From Herbivorax alkaliphila (GTDB taxonomy: Bacteria; Bacillota; Clostridia; Acetivibrionales; Acetivibrionaceae), in the NCBI RefSeq assembly GCF_030848475.1, contig NZ_JAVDDS010000028.1, positions 1 to 53,997 of the forward strand: a stretch of DNA of 53,997 bases, in the 5' to 3' direction. The stretch's first letter is position 1. Each line of letters opens with the position of its first letter. Below are positions 35,931 to 45,044 of the stretch, one piece after another. The position numbers and the translations under genes are program-made. Below the pieces are notes generated by a model. That model saw only the letters and a list, made by a program, of their open reading frames with translations, ran no database searches and was not told where the DNA came from.

Positions 35931-37943
35931 ATGGGACAAATTGTAATACTTGATGAAAATACATCAAATCAAATAGCCGCTGGTGAAGTTGTAGAAAAAC
36001 CTGCATCGGTTGTAAAAGAGCTTGTAGAAAATTCAATTGATGCAAAAAGCTCAAATATATCAATAGAAATTCAAAAAGGTGGAGTAGCTCAAATTAAAGT
36101 GGTTGACAATGGCTGTGGAATGCAGGAAGATGATGTTCAAATTGCCTTTGAAAGACATGCCACAAGCAAGATTAGAAGTTCTAACGATTTAGAAGCTATT
36201 TCAACTTTAGGGTTTAGAGGTGAGGCATTAGCAAGTATAGCCTCTGTATCTTTTGTAGATCTTACGTCTAGAACAAAGGATAAATCATTTGGAAATCATG
36301 TTAAGATAAGAGGTGGAGTGTTAGAAGATATAAGCCAGACAGGCTGCCCTGTTGGAACAACCTTTATCGTAAAGGACTTGTTTTTTAATACACCTGCAAG
36401 GTTTAAATTTTTAAAAAAAGATTCTACCGAAGCAGGATATATTTCAGATATGGTAAATAGAATAGCATTAGGTAATCCTCATATATCATTTAAACTTATA
36501 AACAACAAAAAGACAGTTTTGCGTACACCGGGAAATAATGACCTTATTAGTACAATATTTAGTCTATATGGAAAGGAAACAGCAAAAGAGTGTATAAAAG
36601 TTTCTTATAAAGATGAAATGTTTGAGATATCAGGATATGCTGGAAAGCCTTCTATAGCTAGATCAACTAGAAAGTGGCAGTCTATCTATATTAACGGAAG
36701 GTATATAAAAAATAAAGTTATCTCGGCAGCCATTGATGAGGCTTATAAAACCAGCCTTATGAAAAATAAATTTGCTTTTGTTGTTTTAAATATAAAAATT
36801 AATCCTGTTTTAGTTGATGTAAATGTTCATCCTACAAAGATGGAAGTGAGATTTACAAAAGAACAGGATATATTCAGAGCGGTATATCATGCTGTAAATA
36901 ATGCACTTTTAAGTAAGTCTCTTATGAAAAATATAAAGATTGAGGACAAAAAAAGAAATGCTTTTAAGTATGAAGAGAGTAAGAAAGAGATTGACTATAT
37001 CCAGCAGGGAATTAAAACTGTTCAAAATGATAATGTAAGTTCTAACATCAGTGTATCTGAAAATATACAAAATGAACCTTTAGAACCTATAAAAAAAGAC
37101 GTTACAAAAAGTGAATCTTTAGAAAATAAAACTATTGTTAAAAAATCTTTAGATAATATGCTAAAAAAAGAGGAAAAACCTGTTGAAACAGAGAAAATAC
37201 AAATAGATAAAAAATTTAAAGAAGATATAACTAATGTTAATAAACCTGAAGTATCTAAAAAAATAAAGGAAGAAATTAAAAAAGAAAAAATATCATATAA
37301 AAACCTTGAAAATAATAAAAATGAAGAGCATAATAAAAAAGATGAAACTAATAAAGGGAGTATGCTTTCTAATTCAAAAATCATAGGACAAATTTTTTCA
37401 ACATATATTATACTCCAAAATGGCGAAAACCTGATTTTAATTGATCAGCATGCTGCCCATGAAAGAATAATGTTTGAAAAGTTAAAAGAAAAGTACTATA
37501 AAAGAGAAAACTTAGCTCAATATTTATTAGAACCTGTTGTTTTAGAACTTACAAATCAGGAGATAGGCTTTATAAATGATAAAAATGAAACATTAAATAA
37601 ATTAGGTTTTATTATTGAAAACTTTGGTAATAATTCTATTATATTAAGGTCGGTTCCTTCAAGTAGTGAAAGGGAAGGTATAAAAGAAGCATTTTTAGAT
37701 ATTTTAGACTTTTTAATGTCTGAGAACAAAAAAGATGATGTCTACATTGTAGAAGAAATACTTTATAAAATGGCATGTAAATCAGCTGTCAAAGCTAATG
37801 TAAGACTTGATGACATTGAAATTTCAAATATTTTAAAAGAGCTTTCTTACATAAAAAACCCATATACCTGTCCTCACGGCAGGCCGACAATTATTAAAAT
37901 TACAAAACATGAATTGGAAAAGATGTTTAAAAGGATAGTTTAA
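35931..37943 (+). CDS. mutL: DNA mismatch repair protein MutL
   Basis: The ATG at 35931 follows AGGAAAGG and gives 670 aa. N-terminal GHKL ATPase: NQIAAGEVVEKPASVVKELV, DNGCGM, FRGEALASI. Residues about 340-480 are a Lys/Glu-rich linker. The C-terminal domain has the endonuclease motif of Gram-positive MutL: DQHAAHERI (DQHAxxER type), CKSAVKAN and CPHGRPT. So it should nick the new strand itself rather than rely on MutH. It lies between mutS and miaA, with a 4-base gap to miaA. Confidence 0.97.
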   Translation: MGQIVILDENTSNQIAAGEVVEKPASVVKELVENSIDAKSSNISIEIQKGGVAQIKVVDNGCGMQEDDVQIAFERHATSKIRSSNDLEAISTLGFRGEALASIASVSFVDLTSRTKDKSFGNHVKIRGGVLEDISQTGCPVGTTFIVKDLFFNTPARFKFLKKDSTEAGYISDMVNRIALGNPHISFKLINNKKTVLRTPGNNDLISTIFSLYGKETAKECIKVSYKDEMFEISGYAGKPSIARSTRKWQSIYINGRYIKNKVISAAIDEAYKTSLMKNKFAFVVLNIKINPVLVDVNVHPTKMEVRFTKEQDIFRAVYHAVNNALLSKSLMKNIKIEDKKRNAFKYEESKKEIDYIQQGIKTVQNDNVSSNISVSENIQNEPLEPIKKDVTKSESLENKTIVKKSLDNMLKKEEKPVETEKIQIDKKFKEDITNVNKPEVSKKIKEEIKKEKISYKNLENNKNEEHNKKDETNKGSMLSNSKIIGQIFSTYIILQNGENLILIDQHAAHERIMFEKLKEKYYKRENLAQYLLEPVVLELTNQEIGFINDKNETLNKLGFIIENFGNNSIILRSVPSSSEREGIKEAFLDILDFLMSENKKDDVYIVEEILYKMACKSAVKANVRLDDIEISNILKELSYIKNPYTCPHGRPTIIKITKHELEKMFKRIV

Positions 37944-37947
37944 GGAT

Positions 37948-38889
37948 ATGAATAATGTAATAGTCGTTGTTGGTCCTACAGCTTCAGGAAAAACAAAAGC
38001 TTCAATAGGGCTTGCTAAAGAAATACAAGGAGAGATAGTGTCAGCAGACTCAATGCAGGTGTATAAGTACATGGACATTGGAACTGCTAAACCTTCTAAT
38101 GAAGAAATGGATGGAATAAAACACCATCTTATAAATGAAATAACACCTGACACAGAGTTTAGTGTTGCAAAATATCAGCAATTAGCATACAAATATATTG
38201 ATGAAATTTTAAAAAAAGATAAAGTCCCAATAGTATGTGGTGGCACAGGGCTTTATATAAATTCCCTTATTTACAACATTGAATTTGCCGATACTGTTTG
38301 TGATTGGGAATTGAGAAGAAAGCTTGAAAAAGAGGCAAAAGAGTATGGAAATGAATATATATATAACAAATTAAAAGCCATTGACCCAAAAGCTACTGAA
38401 AAAATACATAAAAATAATGTTAAAAGGGTAATACGGGCTATTGAAGTTTATAGTTGCACCAACAAGCCAATTTCTTTACACCAGGAGGAATCATTAAAAA
38501 ACCCTCCAAAGTATAACTATATTGTTATAGGTCTTACTAAAGAAAGAAAAAGGCTTTATGAAGATATAGAAAAAAGAGTAGATATAATGATAAAGGAGGG
38601 GCTTGTTGAGGAAGTGAAAAATTTAATTGAAATGGGGTATGATAAAGATACTATTGCTATGCAAGGATTAGGTTATAAGGAAATAATGTCATATATAAAG
38701 GGGGAACTTTCTAAAGAAGAATCTTTATATATCTTAAAAAGGGACACAAGACGATATGCAAAAAGACAGATTACCTGGTTTAAGAAACTTAAAGATATTT
38801 GCTGGATTAATGTAGATGAGATAAAGGGAGAAAAAGAAATTCTAGAAAAAATGAAATATCATATTGCAAGGTGTGGAATTATCTTGTAG
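37948..38889 (+). CDS. miaA: tRNA dimethylallyltransferase
   Basis: A 313-aa protein starting 4 bases after the mutL stop codon; AAGGATATG provides the site inside the mutL end. P-loop GPTASGKTKASIGLA at the N-terminus, SADSMQVYKYMDIGTAKP, VCGGTGLYINSL and the conserved RRYAKRQITWFK. It adds dimethylallyl to A37 of tRNAs, making the substrate of MiaB. Normal length and the usual mutSL-miaA-hfq order. Confidence 0.97.
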   Translation: MNNVIVVVGPTASGKTKASIGLAKEIQGEIVSADSMQVYKYMDIGTAKPSNEEMDGIKHHLINEITPDTEFSVAKYQQLAYKYIDEILKKDKVPIVCGGTGLYINSLIYNIEFADTVCDWELRRKLEKEAKEYGNEYIYNKLKAIDPKATEKIHKNNVKRVIRAIEVYSCTNKPISLHQEESLKNPPKYNYIVIGLTKERKRLYEDIEKRVDIMIKEGLVEEVKNLIEMGYDKDTIAMQGLGYKEIMSYIKGELSKEESLYILKRDTRRYAKRQITWFKKLKDICWINVDEIKGEKEILEKMKYHIARCGIIL

Positions 38890-38980
38890 AATGTAAGTTG
38901 TAGCATGTATTTTTATTTAAAGAATTAATCGTTTTATATGAAAGAAAGAAAATAAAGAGAGAAAAAGAGGAGGATTATTT

Positions 38981-39226
38981 GTGAATAAGAATAATATTAA
39001 TTTACAAGATGTCTTTTTAAATCAGGTAAGGAAAGAACATATTGCTGTTACAATCTATCTTACCAATGGATTTCAATTAAAGGGAATGGTAAAGGGATTT
39101 GACAATTTTACCGTTGTTTTAGATAGCGAAGGGAGACAGCAACTAATTTACAAGCATGCTATATCTACAATTAGTCCAATGAAATTGGTTAATCTAATTT
39201 TTAATGACCCCAGGGCAGAACAATAA
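38981..39226 (+). CDS. hfq: RNA chaperone Hfq
   Basis: An 81-aa protein from GTG behind GAGGAGG. Sm1 motif [20 protein letters not shown] and [17 protein letters not shown], and Sm2 motif [12 protein letters not shown] (usually YKHA.ST). It forms a hexamer that helps small RNAs pair with mRNAs. The position after miaA is the usual one. Confidence 0.95.
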   Translation: MNKNNINLQDVFLNQVRKEHIAVTIYLTNGFQLKGMVKGFDNFTVVLDSEGRQQLIYKHAISTISPMKLVNLIFNDPRAEQ

Positions 39227-39355
39227 TTTAAAATAATCAAAATAAATACTTACAAGTATATTTATTTTTAAAATTTATATGCTACTAAACTTAGATTAAA
39301 AAAGGTAATCTATTAAAAAAATCTTGTAGTTCCTTTAAATTATGACATGTAAATA

Positions 39356-39390
39356 AAAAGAGGCTTCCATTTAAGAGGAAGTCTCTTTTT
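39356..39390. terminator. Bidirectional terminator between hfq and lexA
   Basis: AAAAGAGGCTTCC and GGAAGTCTCTTTTT form a 13-bp stem with T runs on both strands, between convergent hfq and lexA. A second, weaker AT-rich hairpin (39237-39271) follows hfq directly. Confidence 0.85.
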
Positions 39391-39405
39391 GTGTCTCTTC
39401 TTAAT

Positions 39406-40047
39406 TTACATTTTTCTAAAGACACCTATAACCTTGCCTAAAATTGATAAATTATCCTTTACAATAATAGGGTCTAAATATTTGTTTTCAGGTTGAAGTC
39501 TCACATGTTCTTTTTCCCGATAAAAAGTTTTTACAGTTGCTTCATCTTCAATAAGTGCAACAACAATATCTCCATTTGTTGCAATAGACTGTTGCTTTAT
39601 CAATATATAGTCATTATCAAAAATACCAGCTTCTATCATGCTGTCTCCTCTTACCTTCAACATAAATGATGAAGAATTTTGAACAAAATCTACAGGAAGA
39701 GGGAAAGTATCTTCTATATTTTCAACAGCTAATATAGGTTGACCAGCTGTAACCTTTCCAACTATAGGAACATCAACAAGTTCTTTTCTAGAATATATCT
39801 CATCAGATTCTTTAAGTTTCTCTTCTTTACTATTTTTTATAACTTTTAGTGCACGTGGTTTTGAAGGATCTTTTACTATATACCCTTCACGTTTTAATTT
39901 CTCTAAGTAACTGTGCACTGTTGAGGTGGATTTAAATCCGACAGCTCTGCATATTTCTCTTACTGAAGGTGGATAACCTTTAGTTTCTATTTCTTTATTT
40001 AAAAAATCAAGAATATCATTTTGTTTTTTAGTAAGTTTATTTTCCAT
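39406..40047 (-). CDS. lexA: SOS repressor LexA
   Basis: A 213-aa minus-strand protein with AGAGGTG before the ATG. N-terminal winged helix: [20 protein letters not shown] and [20 protein letters not shown]. The cleavage pair is AG in VTAGQPILA, the catalytic Ser is in [10 protein letters not shown], and the Lys lies in [15 protein letters not shown]. It represses SOS genes and cuts itself with RecA after DNA damage. Three boxes in the divergent intergenic region show autoregulation. Confidence 0.97.
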   Translation of the reverse strand: MENKLTKKQNDILDFLNKEIETKGYPPSVREICRAVGFKSTSTVHSYLEKLKREGYIVKDPSKPRALKVIKNSKEEKLKESDEIYSRKELVDVPIVGKVTAGQPILAVENIEDTFPLPVDFVQNSSSFMLKVRGDSMIEAGIFDNDYILIKQQSIATNGDIVVALIEDEATVKTFYREKEHVRLQPENKYLDPIIVKDNLSILGKVIGVFRKM

Positions 40048-40079
40048 TTTTTCACCTCTAAAAATATTTGTTTAAGGGT

Positions 40080-40189
40080 ATTATATCATATTATTTGAAA
40101 AAATCAAACTAATGTTCGATGGTATTTCGAAAAAAGCATTGACAAAAGAACTAATGTTCGATATAATTTTCCTATAAGAACATACGTTC
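40080..40189. promoter_or_regulatory. Divergent lexA/yneA-like promoters with three LexA boxes
   Basis: Minus-strand lexA promoter: TTGATT (40102-40107) and TATAAT (40080-40085), spacer 16. Plus-strand promoter: TTGACA (40139-40144) and TATAAT (40162-40167), spacer 17. LexA boxes: AAACTAATGTTC (40106-40117, imperfect, touching the lexA -35), GAACTAATGTTC (40148-40159, inside the plus spacer) and GAACATACGTTC (40178-40189, downstream of the plus -10). They fit the Gram-positive GAAC-N4-GTTC pattern. Confidence 0.9.
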
Positions 40190-40221
40190 TAACAGGAAAT
40201 TGTTTTAGGAGATGGTGGTTT

Positions 40222-40506
40222 ATGAAAAAGAAATATTTTTTAAAAAACAAAAAAAGATTTGTTTGTTTTATTGCTTTTGTGTTAGTATCTATATTCACTA
40301 TAATCTCAATGACCAATACTTATGGATACAAAAATGATAGTTATGAAATTATTAAGGTAAACAGTGGAGATACTTTGTGGGAAATTGCAATCCAGTATAA
40401 TGAAAGAGGTGATATAAGAGAATACATACATAGGCTAATGGAAATAAACAATTTAGATAACAGTGAAATTAGAGAGGGAACTGAGCTTAAAGTTATTATT
40501 GAGTAG
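40222..40506 (+). CDS. YneA-like SOS cell-division suppressor with LysM domain
   Basis: A 94-aa protein with TTTTAGGAG 8 bases before the ATG. One N-terminal membrane span (about 13-34) is followed by a LysM domain (IIKVNSGDTLWEIAIQYNE and the closing LMEINNL, TELKVII). Size, topology, LysM and position divergent from lexA match Bacillus YneA, which blocks division during the SOS response. Two LexA boxes cover its promoter, so damage induction is well supported. The symbol is left blank because sequence identity could not be tested. Confidence 0.85.
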   Translation: MKKKYFLKNKKRFVCFIAFVLVSIFTIISMTNTYGYKNDSYEIIKVNSGDTLWEIAIQYNERGDIREYIHRLMEINNLDNSEIREGTELKVIIE

Positions 40507-40644
40507 CTCTTCACATATTCTTGCGACTTTAGTCATAGAGCAGCCATGACATGCTTTTAACTAAATAACTCTTTTAAATACAGCTATATTCTGATAAAAT
40601 AATTTATGCAAAATATTATTTTATCGGTTGGAGAATATATATAT

Positions 40645-41529
40645 ATGACTGGATGGCTTGTTGTAAATCATTTTATTAAAAGTGATAAGTTTTTAGAAAT
40701 ATTTGAATGGCTTCAAAATGCAACAAAGAAAAAAAATATTAATTTAATAAAAAAAACAAATGTTGAATTAATGTGTGGTTTATATGAAAATTATGATAGT
40801 TATGATTGCTCCTATAGACCAGATTTTATTTTATTTTGGGATAAAGATATAAGACTTGCAAGGTTTCTTGAGGAAAAAGGATTTAGGCTTTTTAATTCAG
40901 CTTCAGCCATTGAAATGTGTGATGATAAATCACTGACATATATTAATTTACTTAAAAGTGGAATAAAAATGCCCCAAACCATTATAGGACCTAAAATTTT
41001 CAGAAGTATTGATTATAAAAATGAGGAGTTTATTGACAGGATAATAAAAAAGTTAGGCTTTCCCCTTATAGTAAAAGAGTGTTTTGGCTCTTTTGGGCTA
41101 CAAGTTTATATGGCAGAGAATAAAGATAAACTAATAAATTTACTTAAAATTTTAGATACAAAACCAATTCTTTTTCAGAAATTTATAAATTCAAGCACAG
41201 GAAGAGATATTAGAATACATATTGTTGGTGGAAAAATGGTAGCGGCAATGTATAGGTTTAATGAAAATGATTTTAGAGCCAATATAACAAATGGCGGAAA
41301 AATGAAAAAATATATTCCTGATAATGCTCAGGTTGAACTTGCAGTTAAAGTGTGCAATAATCTTAAACTTGATTTTGCAGGAGTTGATATTTTAATCGGC
41401 GAGAAAAATGAACCTATCTTATGTGAAGTCAATTCAAATGCACACTTTAAAAATATATTTGATTGTACAGGTATTAATGTGGCAGAACACATTATAAAGC
41501 ATATTGAAGAAAAAATAAGTTGGAATTAA
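40645..41529 (+). CDS. RimK-like ATP-grasp ligase, first of a pair
   Basis: The ATG at 40645 follows GGTTGGAGAA and gives 294 aa beginning TGWLVVNHFIKSDKF, a start typical of the family; an upstream ATG lacks a site. ATP-grasp marks: FPLIVKECFGSFGLQVY, FQKFINSSTGRDIRIHIVGG, FRANITNGG, and the metal site LCEVNSNAHFKN. RimK-type enzymes join an amino acid to a carboxylate using ATP. The substrate is unknown. A second ATP-grasp gene starts 29 bases downstream, so the pair is an operon. Its position between yneA-like and ylxM is not a known functional link. Confidence 0.8.
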   Translation: MTGWLVVNHFIKSDKFLEIFEWLQNATKKKNINLIKKTNVELMCGLYENYDSYDCSYRPDFILFWDKDIRLARFLEEKGFRLFNSASAIEMCDDKSLTYINLLKSGIKMPQTIIGPKIFRSIDYKNEEFIDRIIKKLGFPLIVKECFGSFGLQVYMAENKDKLINLLKILDTKPILFQKFINSSTGRDIRIHIVGGKMVAAMYRFNENDFRANITNGGKMKKYIPDNAQVELAVKVCNNLKLDFAGVDILIGEKNEPILCEVNSNAHFKNIFDCTGINVAEHIIKHIEEKISWN

Positions 41530-41558
41530 ATAATTTAAAGGAAATGTAGGAAAAAATA

Positions 41559-42395
41559 ATGGAAGCTTGGTTAGTATATGATAAGTGTAGAATGGAACGA
41601 AATATAAACTATATTAATATATACTTTGAAGAATGCAAAAAAAGAAATGTAAGACTTAAATTAATGTTAGTTGAAGACATTGAATTTGGAATAGTAGATA
41701 ATAAATGTACTCTTTTTTATAAAAACAAGAGGTGCAGTATGCCTCAATTTGTTATTGTTAGAACTATTAACCCTCTTTTAACCAAGCATTTTGAGCTTAT
41801 GGGAGTGCCTGTTTTTAATGATAGTTTTGTAAGTTCTATATGCAATGACAAACAGAAAACTTATCAGTATGTTTCTAATACAAATATTGAAATTATGGAT
41901 ACAAGCTTCGCCTATAAAGGCTGTTGTAATTCTATAAAATACCCATCTATTATAAAATCCTCTTTTGGCTGTGGTGGAAAAAATGTTTTTATGGTTAAAA
42001 ATCAAAATGAATTTGAAAAAGCTATAAAATCATTTCCTGAAAATAATATTATAATCCAAAAACCAGCTAGTGATTTAGGAAAAGATTTAAGAGTTTATGT
42101 ACTTGGAGACAAAATAATTGCCTCTATTTTAAGAGTTTCAAATTCTGATTTTAGAAGCAATTACAGCTTAGGAGGCTCTGTAAGAGTTTATAATTTAGGA
42201 CAGAAAGAAAAAAGCATTATATATAAAATAATTGAAATGTTTGATTTTGGATTGGTTGGCATAGATTTTGTTTTTGATAAAGGCAAGATAGTTTTTAATG
42301 AAATTGAGGATGTTGTAGGTGCAAGAATGTTGTATTCAATAACTGATATAAACATTGTATCCTTGTATTTAGATTTTATCCTTTCTAAAATTTAA
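41559..42395 (+). CDS. RimK-like ATP-grasp ligase, second of a pair
   Basis: A 278-aa protein with AAAGGAAATG upstream of its ATG. Same fold as its neighbour: YPSIIKSSFGCGGKNVFMV, IIQKPASDLGKDLRVYVLG, FRSNYSLGG, VFNEIEDVVGARML. The last motif replaces the usual E-x-N metal pair with NEIEDVVG, so the active site differs from the first gene. Tandem divergent ATP-grasp enzymes sometimes act in sequence on one peptide or form a heteromer; that is inference. No peptide precursor gene was seen nearby. Confidence 0.75.
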   Translation: MEAWLVYDKCRMERNINYINIYFEECKKRNVRLKLMLVEDIEFGIVDNKCTLFYKNKRCSMPQFVIVRTINPLLTKHFELMGVPVFNDSFVSSICNDKQKTYQYVSNTNIEIMDTSFAYKGCCNSIKYPSIIKSSFGCGGKNVFMVKNQNEFEKAIKSFPENNIIIQKPASDLGKDLRVYVLGDKIIASILRVSNSDFRSNYSLGGSVRVYNLGQKEKSIIYKIIEMFDFGLVGIDFVFDKGKIVFNEIEDVVGARMLYSITDINIVSLYLDFILSKI

Positions 42396-42414
42396 AATTT
42401 TTTTTAAAAAGCTC

Positions 42415-42443
42415 TTGACTAATTCCTGAATTTACACTAAAAT
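42415..42443 (+). promoter_or_regulatory. Promoter of the ylxM-ffh-rpsP operon
   Basis: TTGACT (42415-42420), a 17-base spacer and TAAAAT (42438-42443), about 40 bases before the ylxM start. Confidence 0.6.
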
Positions 42444-42483
42444 TGGGTGTAAAGTGTTTTACTTTACAGGTGAATATAAAATT

Positions 42484-42837
42484 ATGGATAATATTTATGA
42501 AATGGCAATGCTCTTAGATTTTTATGGGCAGATGCTTACTAAAAGACAATTTGAAATAATGGATCTTCATTTTAACAGTGATTACTCTTTAGGAGAAATT
42601 GCACAACAGCTCAATATAAGCAGGCAGGGTGTATATGATAATGTAAAAAGGTGCAAGGCATTATTAAATGAAATGGAGAAAAAACTTGGCCTTTTGAATA
42701 GATTTGCAATACAAAAAGACAAAGAAGAAAAAATATTGACATACTTGAAAAATATAAACAAAAGTAATATGAGCGAAGAAGATATTTCTATTCTAAAAAT
42801 AGTAGAAGAAGAAATTAGCAAGATAATTGAAAGTTAA
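42484..42837 (+). CDS. ylxM: YlxM/p13-like SRP-associated DNA-binding protein
   Basis: The ATG at 42484 follows AGGTGA, giving 117 aa; an upstream frame start lacks a site. It has a sigma-70 region 4-like helix-turn-helix: LTKRQFEIMDLHFNSDYSLG and EIAQQLNISRQGVYDNVKR. YlxM (UPF0122) sits before ffh in most Firmicutes, and in streptococci it modulates the signal recognition particle. It is 28 bases upstream of ffh here. Confidence 0.92.
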   Translation: MDNIYEMAMLLDFYGQMLTKRQFEIMDLHFNSDYSLGEIAQQLNISRQGVYDNVKRCKALLNEMEKKLGLLNRFAIQKDKEEKILTYLKNINKSNMSEEDISILKIVEEEISKIIES

Positions 42838-42865
42838 GGATATCAAAGATGAGGTGTCTTAAATT

Positions 42866-44218
42866 ATGGTTTTTGAAGGATTGTCCAATAAACTTCAAGA
42901 AACAATGAAGAAGTTTAAAGGAAAAGGAAGAGTTACTGAAAAAGATGTAAAACAAATGATGCGAGAGATTAAACTTGCACTTTTAGAGGCAGATGTTAAC
43001 TTTAAAGTGGTAAAGGACTTTATTGGAAAGGTATCTGAAAGATCAGTTGGGCAAGATGTTTTAGAAAGTTTAACTCCTGGTCAACAGGTTATTAAAATTG
43101 TACATGAAGAAATGATTAACCTTATGGGCTCAAGTCAGAGCAAGGTAACTTTTTCTTCAAAACCCCCAACTGTTTATATGATGGTGGGACTTCAGGGTTC
43201 TGGTAAAACCACTACTACAGGAAAACTTTCTAGCCTTTTGAGAAAGCAAGGCAAAAAACCTCTTTTAGCAGCCTGTGATATATACAGGCCGGCAGCTATA
43301 AAGCAGCTTGAAGTTGTTGGAGGTCAGCTTGATATTGATGTATTTTCAATGGGAGACAAAAAAAATCCTGTTGATATAGCAAAGGCAGCTATTGACCATG
43401 CTAATGCAAATCAGCATGATTTAGTTATAATAGATACTGCCGGAAGGCTTCATATCAATGAAGAATTGATGGATGAGCTTCACAATATAAAACAAGCAGT
43501 TAAACCTCAGGAAATTTTACTTGTTGTGGATTCAATGACTGGTCAGGATGCTGTAAATGTAGCAGAAACCTTTAATGAGAGATTAGGGGTTGACGGCATA
43601 ATCCTTACAAAATTAGATGGTGATACAAGAGGTGGTGCTGCTTTATCTGTAAAGGCAGTTACAGGAAAGCCTATAAAGTATATGGGGTTAGGTGAGAAAC
43701 TAAGTGAAATAGAACCATTTTTCCCTGACAGGATGGCATCTAGAATTCTTGGAATGGGAGATGTTTTAAGTCTTATTGAAAAGGCTCAGGATGCATTTGA
43801 TGATAAAAAAGCTCTTGAAATGGAAAAAAAGATGCGTACACAGCAATTTACACTGGATGACTTTTTGGATCAAATGCAGCAAATAAAAAAAATGGGGCCT
43901 TTAAATCAAATTTTAGGAATGGTTCCAGGTCTCAATGCAAAGGCATTAAAAAATGTTGATTTTGATGAAAAGAAAATGGTTCATATTGAAGCAATGATAC
44001 AGTCAATGACAAAAAAAGAAAGAACCGATCCATCCATTATTAATGGAAGCAGAAGAAAGAGAATTGCTAAGGGAAGTGGTACTACAGTTCAACAGGTTAA
44101 CAGACTGTTAAAAGATTTTGAAGGTATGAAAAAAATGTTCAAGTCAATGTCTGACATGAATAAAGGTGGTAAACATGGCAAAAAGGGATTGGGTAAATTC
44201 CGAATGCCATTCAAATAA
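42866..44218 (+). CDS. ffh: Signal recognition particle GTPase Ffh
   Basis: A 450-aa protein. N domain helices, then the GTPase G domain with GLQGSGKTTTTGKL, DIYRPAAIKQL, DTAGRLHINEELM and TKLDGDTRGG, then the methionine-rich M domain (QMQQIKKMGPLNQILGMVPG and the RNA-binding SRRKRIAKGSG segment). It targets nascent membrane and secreted proteins to the membrane with 4.5S RNA and FtsY. The ATG is preceded by a weak GATGAGGTG site. It is followed by rpsP after 27 bases. Confidence 0.98.
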   Translation: MVFEGLSNKLQETMKKFKGKGRVTEKDVKQMMREIKLALLEADVNFKVVKDFIGKVSERSVGQDVLESLTPGQQVIKIVHEEMINLMGSSQSKVTFSSKPPTVYMMVGLQGSGKTTTTGKLSSLLRKQGKKPLLAACDIYRPAAIKQLEVVGGQLDIDVFSMGDKKNPVDIAKAAIDHANANQHDLVIIDTAGRLHINEELMDELHNIKQAVKPQEILLVVDSMTGQDAVNVAETFNERLGVDGIILTKLDGDTRGGAALSVKAVTGKPIKYMGLGEKLSEIEPFFPDRMASRILGMGDVLSLIEKAQDAFDDKKALEMEKKMRTQQFTLDDFLDQMQQIKKMGPLNQILGMVPGLNAKALKNVDFDEKKMVHIEAMIQSMTKKERTDPSIINGSRRKRIAKGSGTTVQQVNRLLKDFEGMKKMFKSMSDMNKGGKHGKKGLGKFRMPFK

Positions 44219-44245
44219 CAAATAAGTATCGGGAGGTGAAAAAAA

Positions 44246-44488
44246 ATGGCAGTTAAGATAAGATTAAAGAGAATGGGTGCAAAAAGAAATCCTTTTTATA
44301 GAGTTGTTGTTGCTGATTCAAGATCCCCAAGAGATGGAAGATTTATTGAAGAAATAGGAACTTACAATCCTATGGTTGATCCAGTTGATGTCAAAATTGA
44401 TGCTGAAAAAGCTCAAAAATGGATTAAAAATGGAGCACAGCCTACAGATAAGGTAAAATCTCTATTGAAAAATGTTAAAGAGGCTTAA
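44246..44488 (+). CDS. rpsP: 30S ribosomal protein S16
   Basis: An 80-aa protein with GGGAGGTG before the ATG. The sequence [20 protein letters not shown] and [19 protein letters not shown] is standard S16. It binds 16S rRNA in the lower part of the small subunit. It is the second ribosome-related gene in the ffh-rpsP-khpA unit. Confidence 0.98.
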   Translation: MAVKIRLKRMGAKRNPFYRVVVADSRSPRDGRFIEEIGTYNPMVDPVDVKIDAEKAQKWIKNGAQPTDKVKSLLKNVKEA

Positions 44489-44525
44489 TAAATAAAAGGG
44501 TAAAAAAACACGGGAGGCAGGAATA

Positions 44526-44756
44526 ATGAAGGAACTTCTCGAAGCAGTTGCTAAGGCTTTAGTAGATTACCCAGAAGATGTATCCGTTAATGAGGTAGAA
44601 GGAGAAAAGTCCATTATACTTGAATTAAAGGTAGCAAAAGATGATATGGGTAAAGTTATAGGCAAGCAAGGTAGAATAGCAAAAGCAATCAGAACAGTTA
44701 TAAAAGCAGCAGCTGTAAAAGAAAACAAAAGAGTATCTGTAGAAATATTACAATAG
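44526..44756 (+). CDS. khpA: KH-domain RNA-binding protein KhpA
   Basis: A 76-aa protein with GGGAGG 9 bases before the ATG. It is a single type II KH domain with the GKVIGKQGRIAKAIRTVIKA loop that contacts RNA. KhpA pairs with KhpB/EloR in Gram-positives and affects cell elongation and small RNAs. It lies between rpsP and rimM as usual, but a strong terminator and a repeat separate it from rimM here. Confidence 0.93.
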   Translation: MKELLEAVAKALVDYPEDVSVNEVEGEKSIILELKVAKDDMGKVIGKQGRIAKAIRTVIKAAAVKENKRVSVEILQ

Positions 44757-44813
44757 AGTTCGGGTTTTTTAAATTCTGATAACTTGATTTGATATTAAAA
44801 GATTGCTTTTATA

Positions 44814-44851
44814 AAAGATGTGGACAAGTAACTTTTCTTGTCCACATCTTT
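44814..44851 (+). terminator. Strong terminator between khpA and rimM
   Basis: AAAGATGTGGACAAG and CTTGTCCACATCTTT form a perfect 15-bp stem around an 8-base loop. Outer flanks GATTGCTTTTATA and TATAAAAGTAACAATC extend it. It splits the usual rpsP-khpA-rimM-trmD operon in two. Confidence 0.85.
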
Positions 44852-44920
44852 ATATAAAAGTAACAATCTATCATATAATGCTAGTAAAAAAATCTACTTG
44901 CAATTAATATGTTATCAGAA

Positions 44921-44995
44921 GAAAGTGAACTCGCTTGGCTAAACCTAAACATCAAGGCTTCGGGTGGAGTCTTAACATAAGATTAAATTTCTAAG
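44921..44995 (+). repeat. Dispersed hairpin repeat, copy 5
   Basis: GAAAGTGAACTCGCTTGGC, TAAACCTAAACATCAAGG, CTTCGGGTGGAGTCTTAAC and ATAAGATTAAATTTCTAAG in order. It aligns with the inverse of 26191-26249, and its right end with 9935-9950 and 29549-29580. It lies 50 bases ahead of rimM. Possibly the remnant of a small mobile element. Confidence 0.55.
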
Positions 44996-45044
44996 AAAAT
45001 TAGTACTTTAAAATGAATACATTTTATGGCGGTGTTTTATTATT

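Noticed and set aside
36900-37400. Low-complexity Lys/Glu tract in mutL as a frameshift or insertion
   Set aside because: The frame is intact, and MutL proteins normally have a variable linker at this point.
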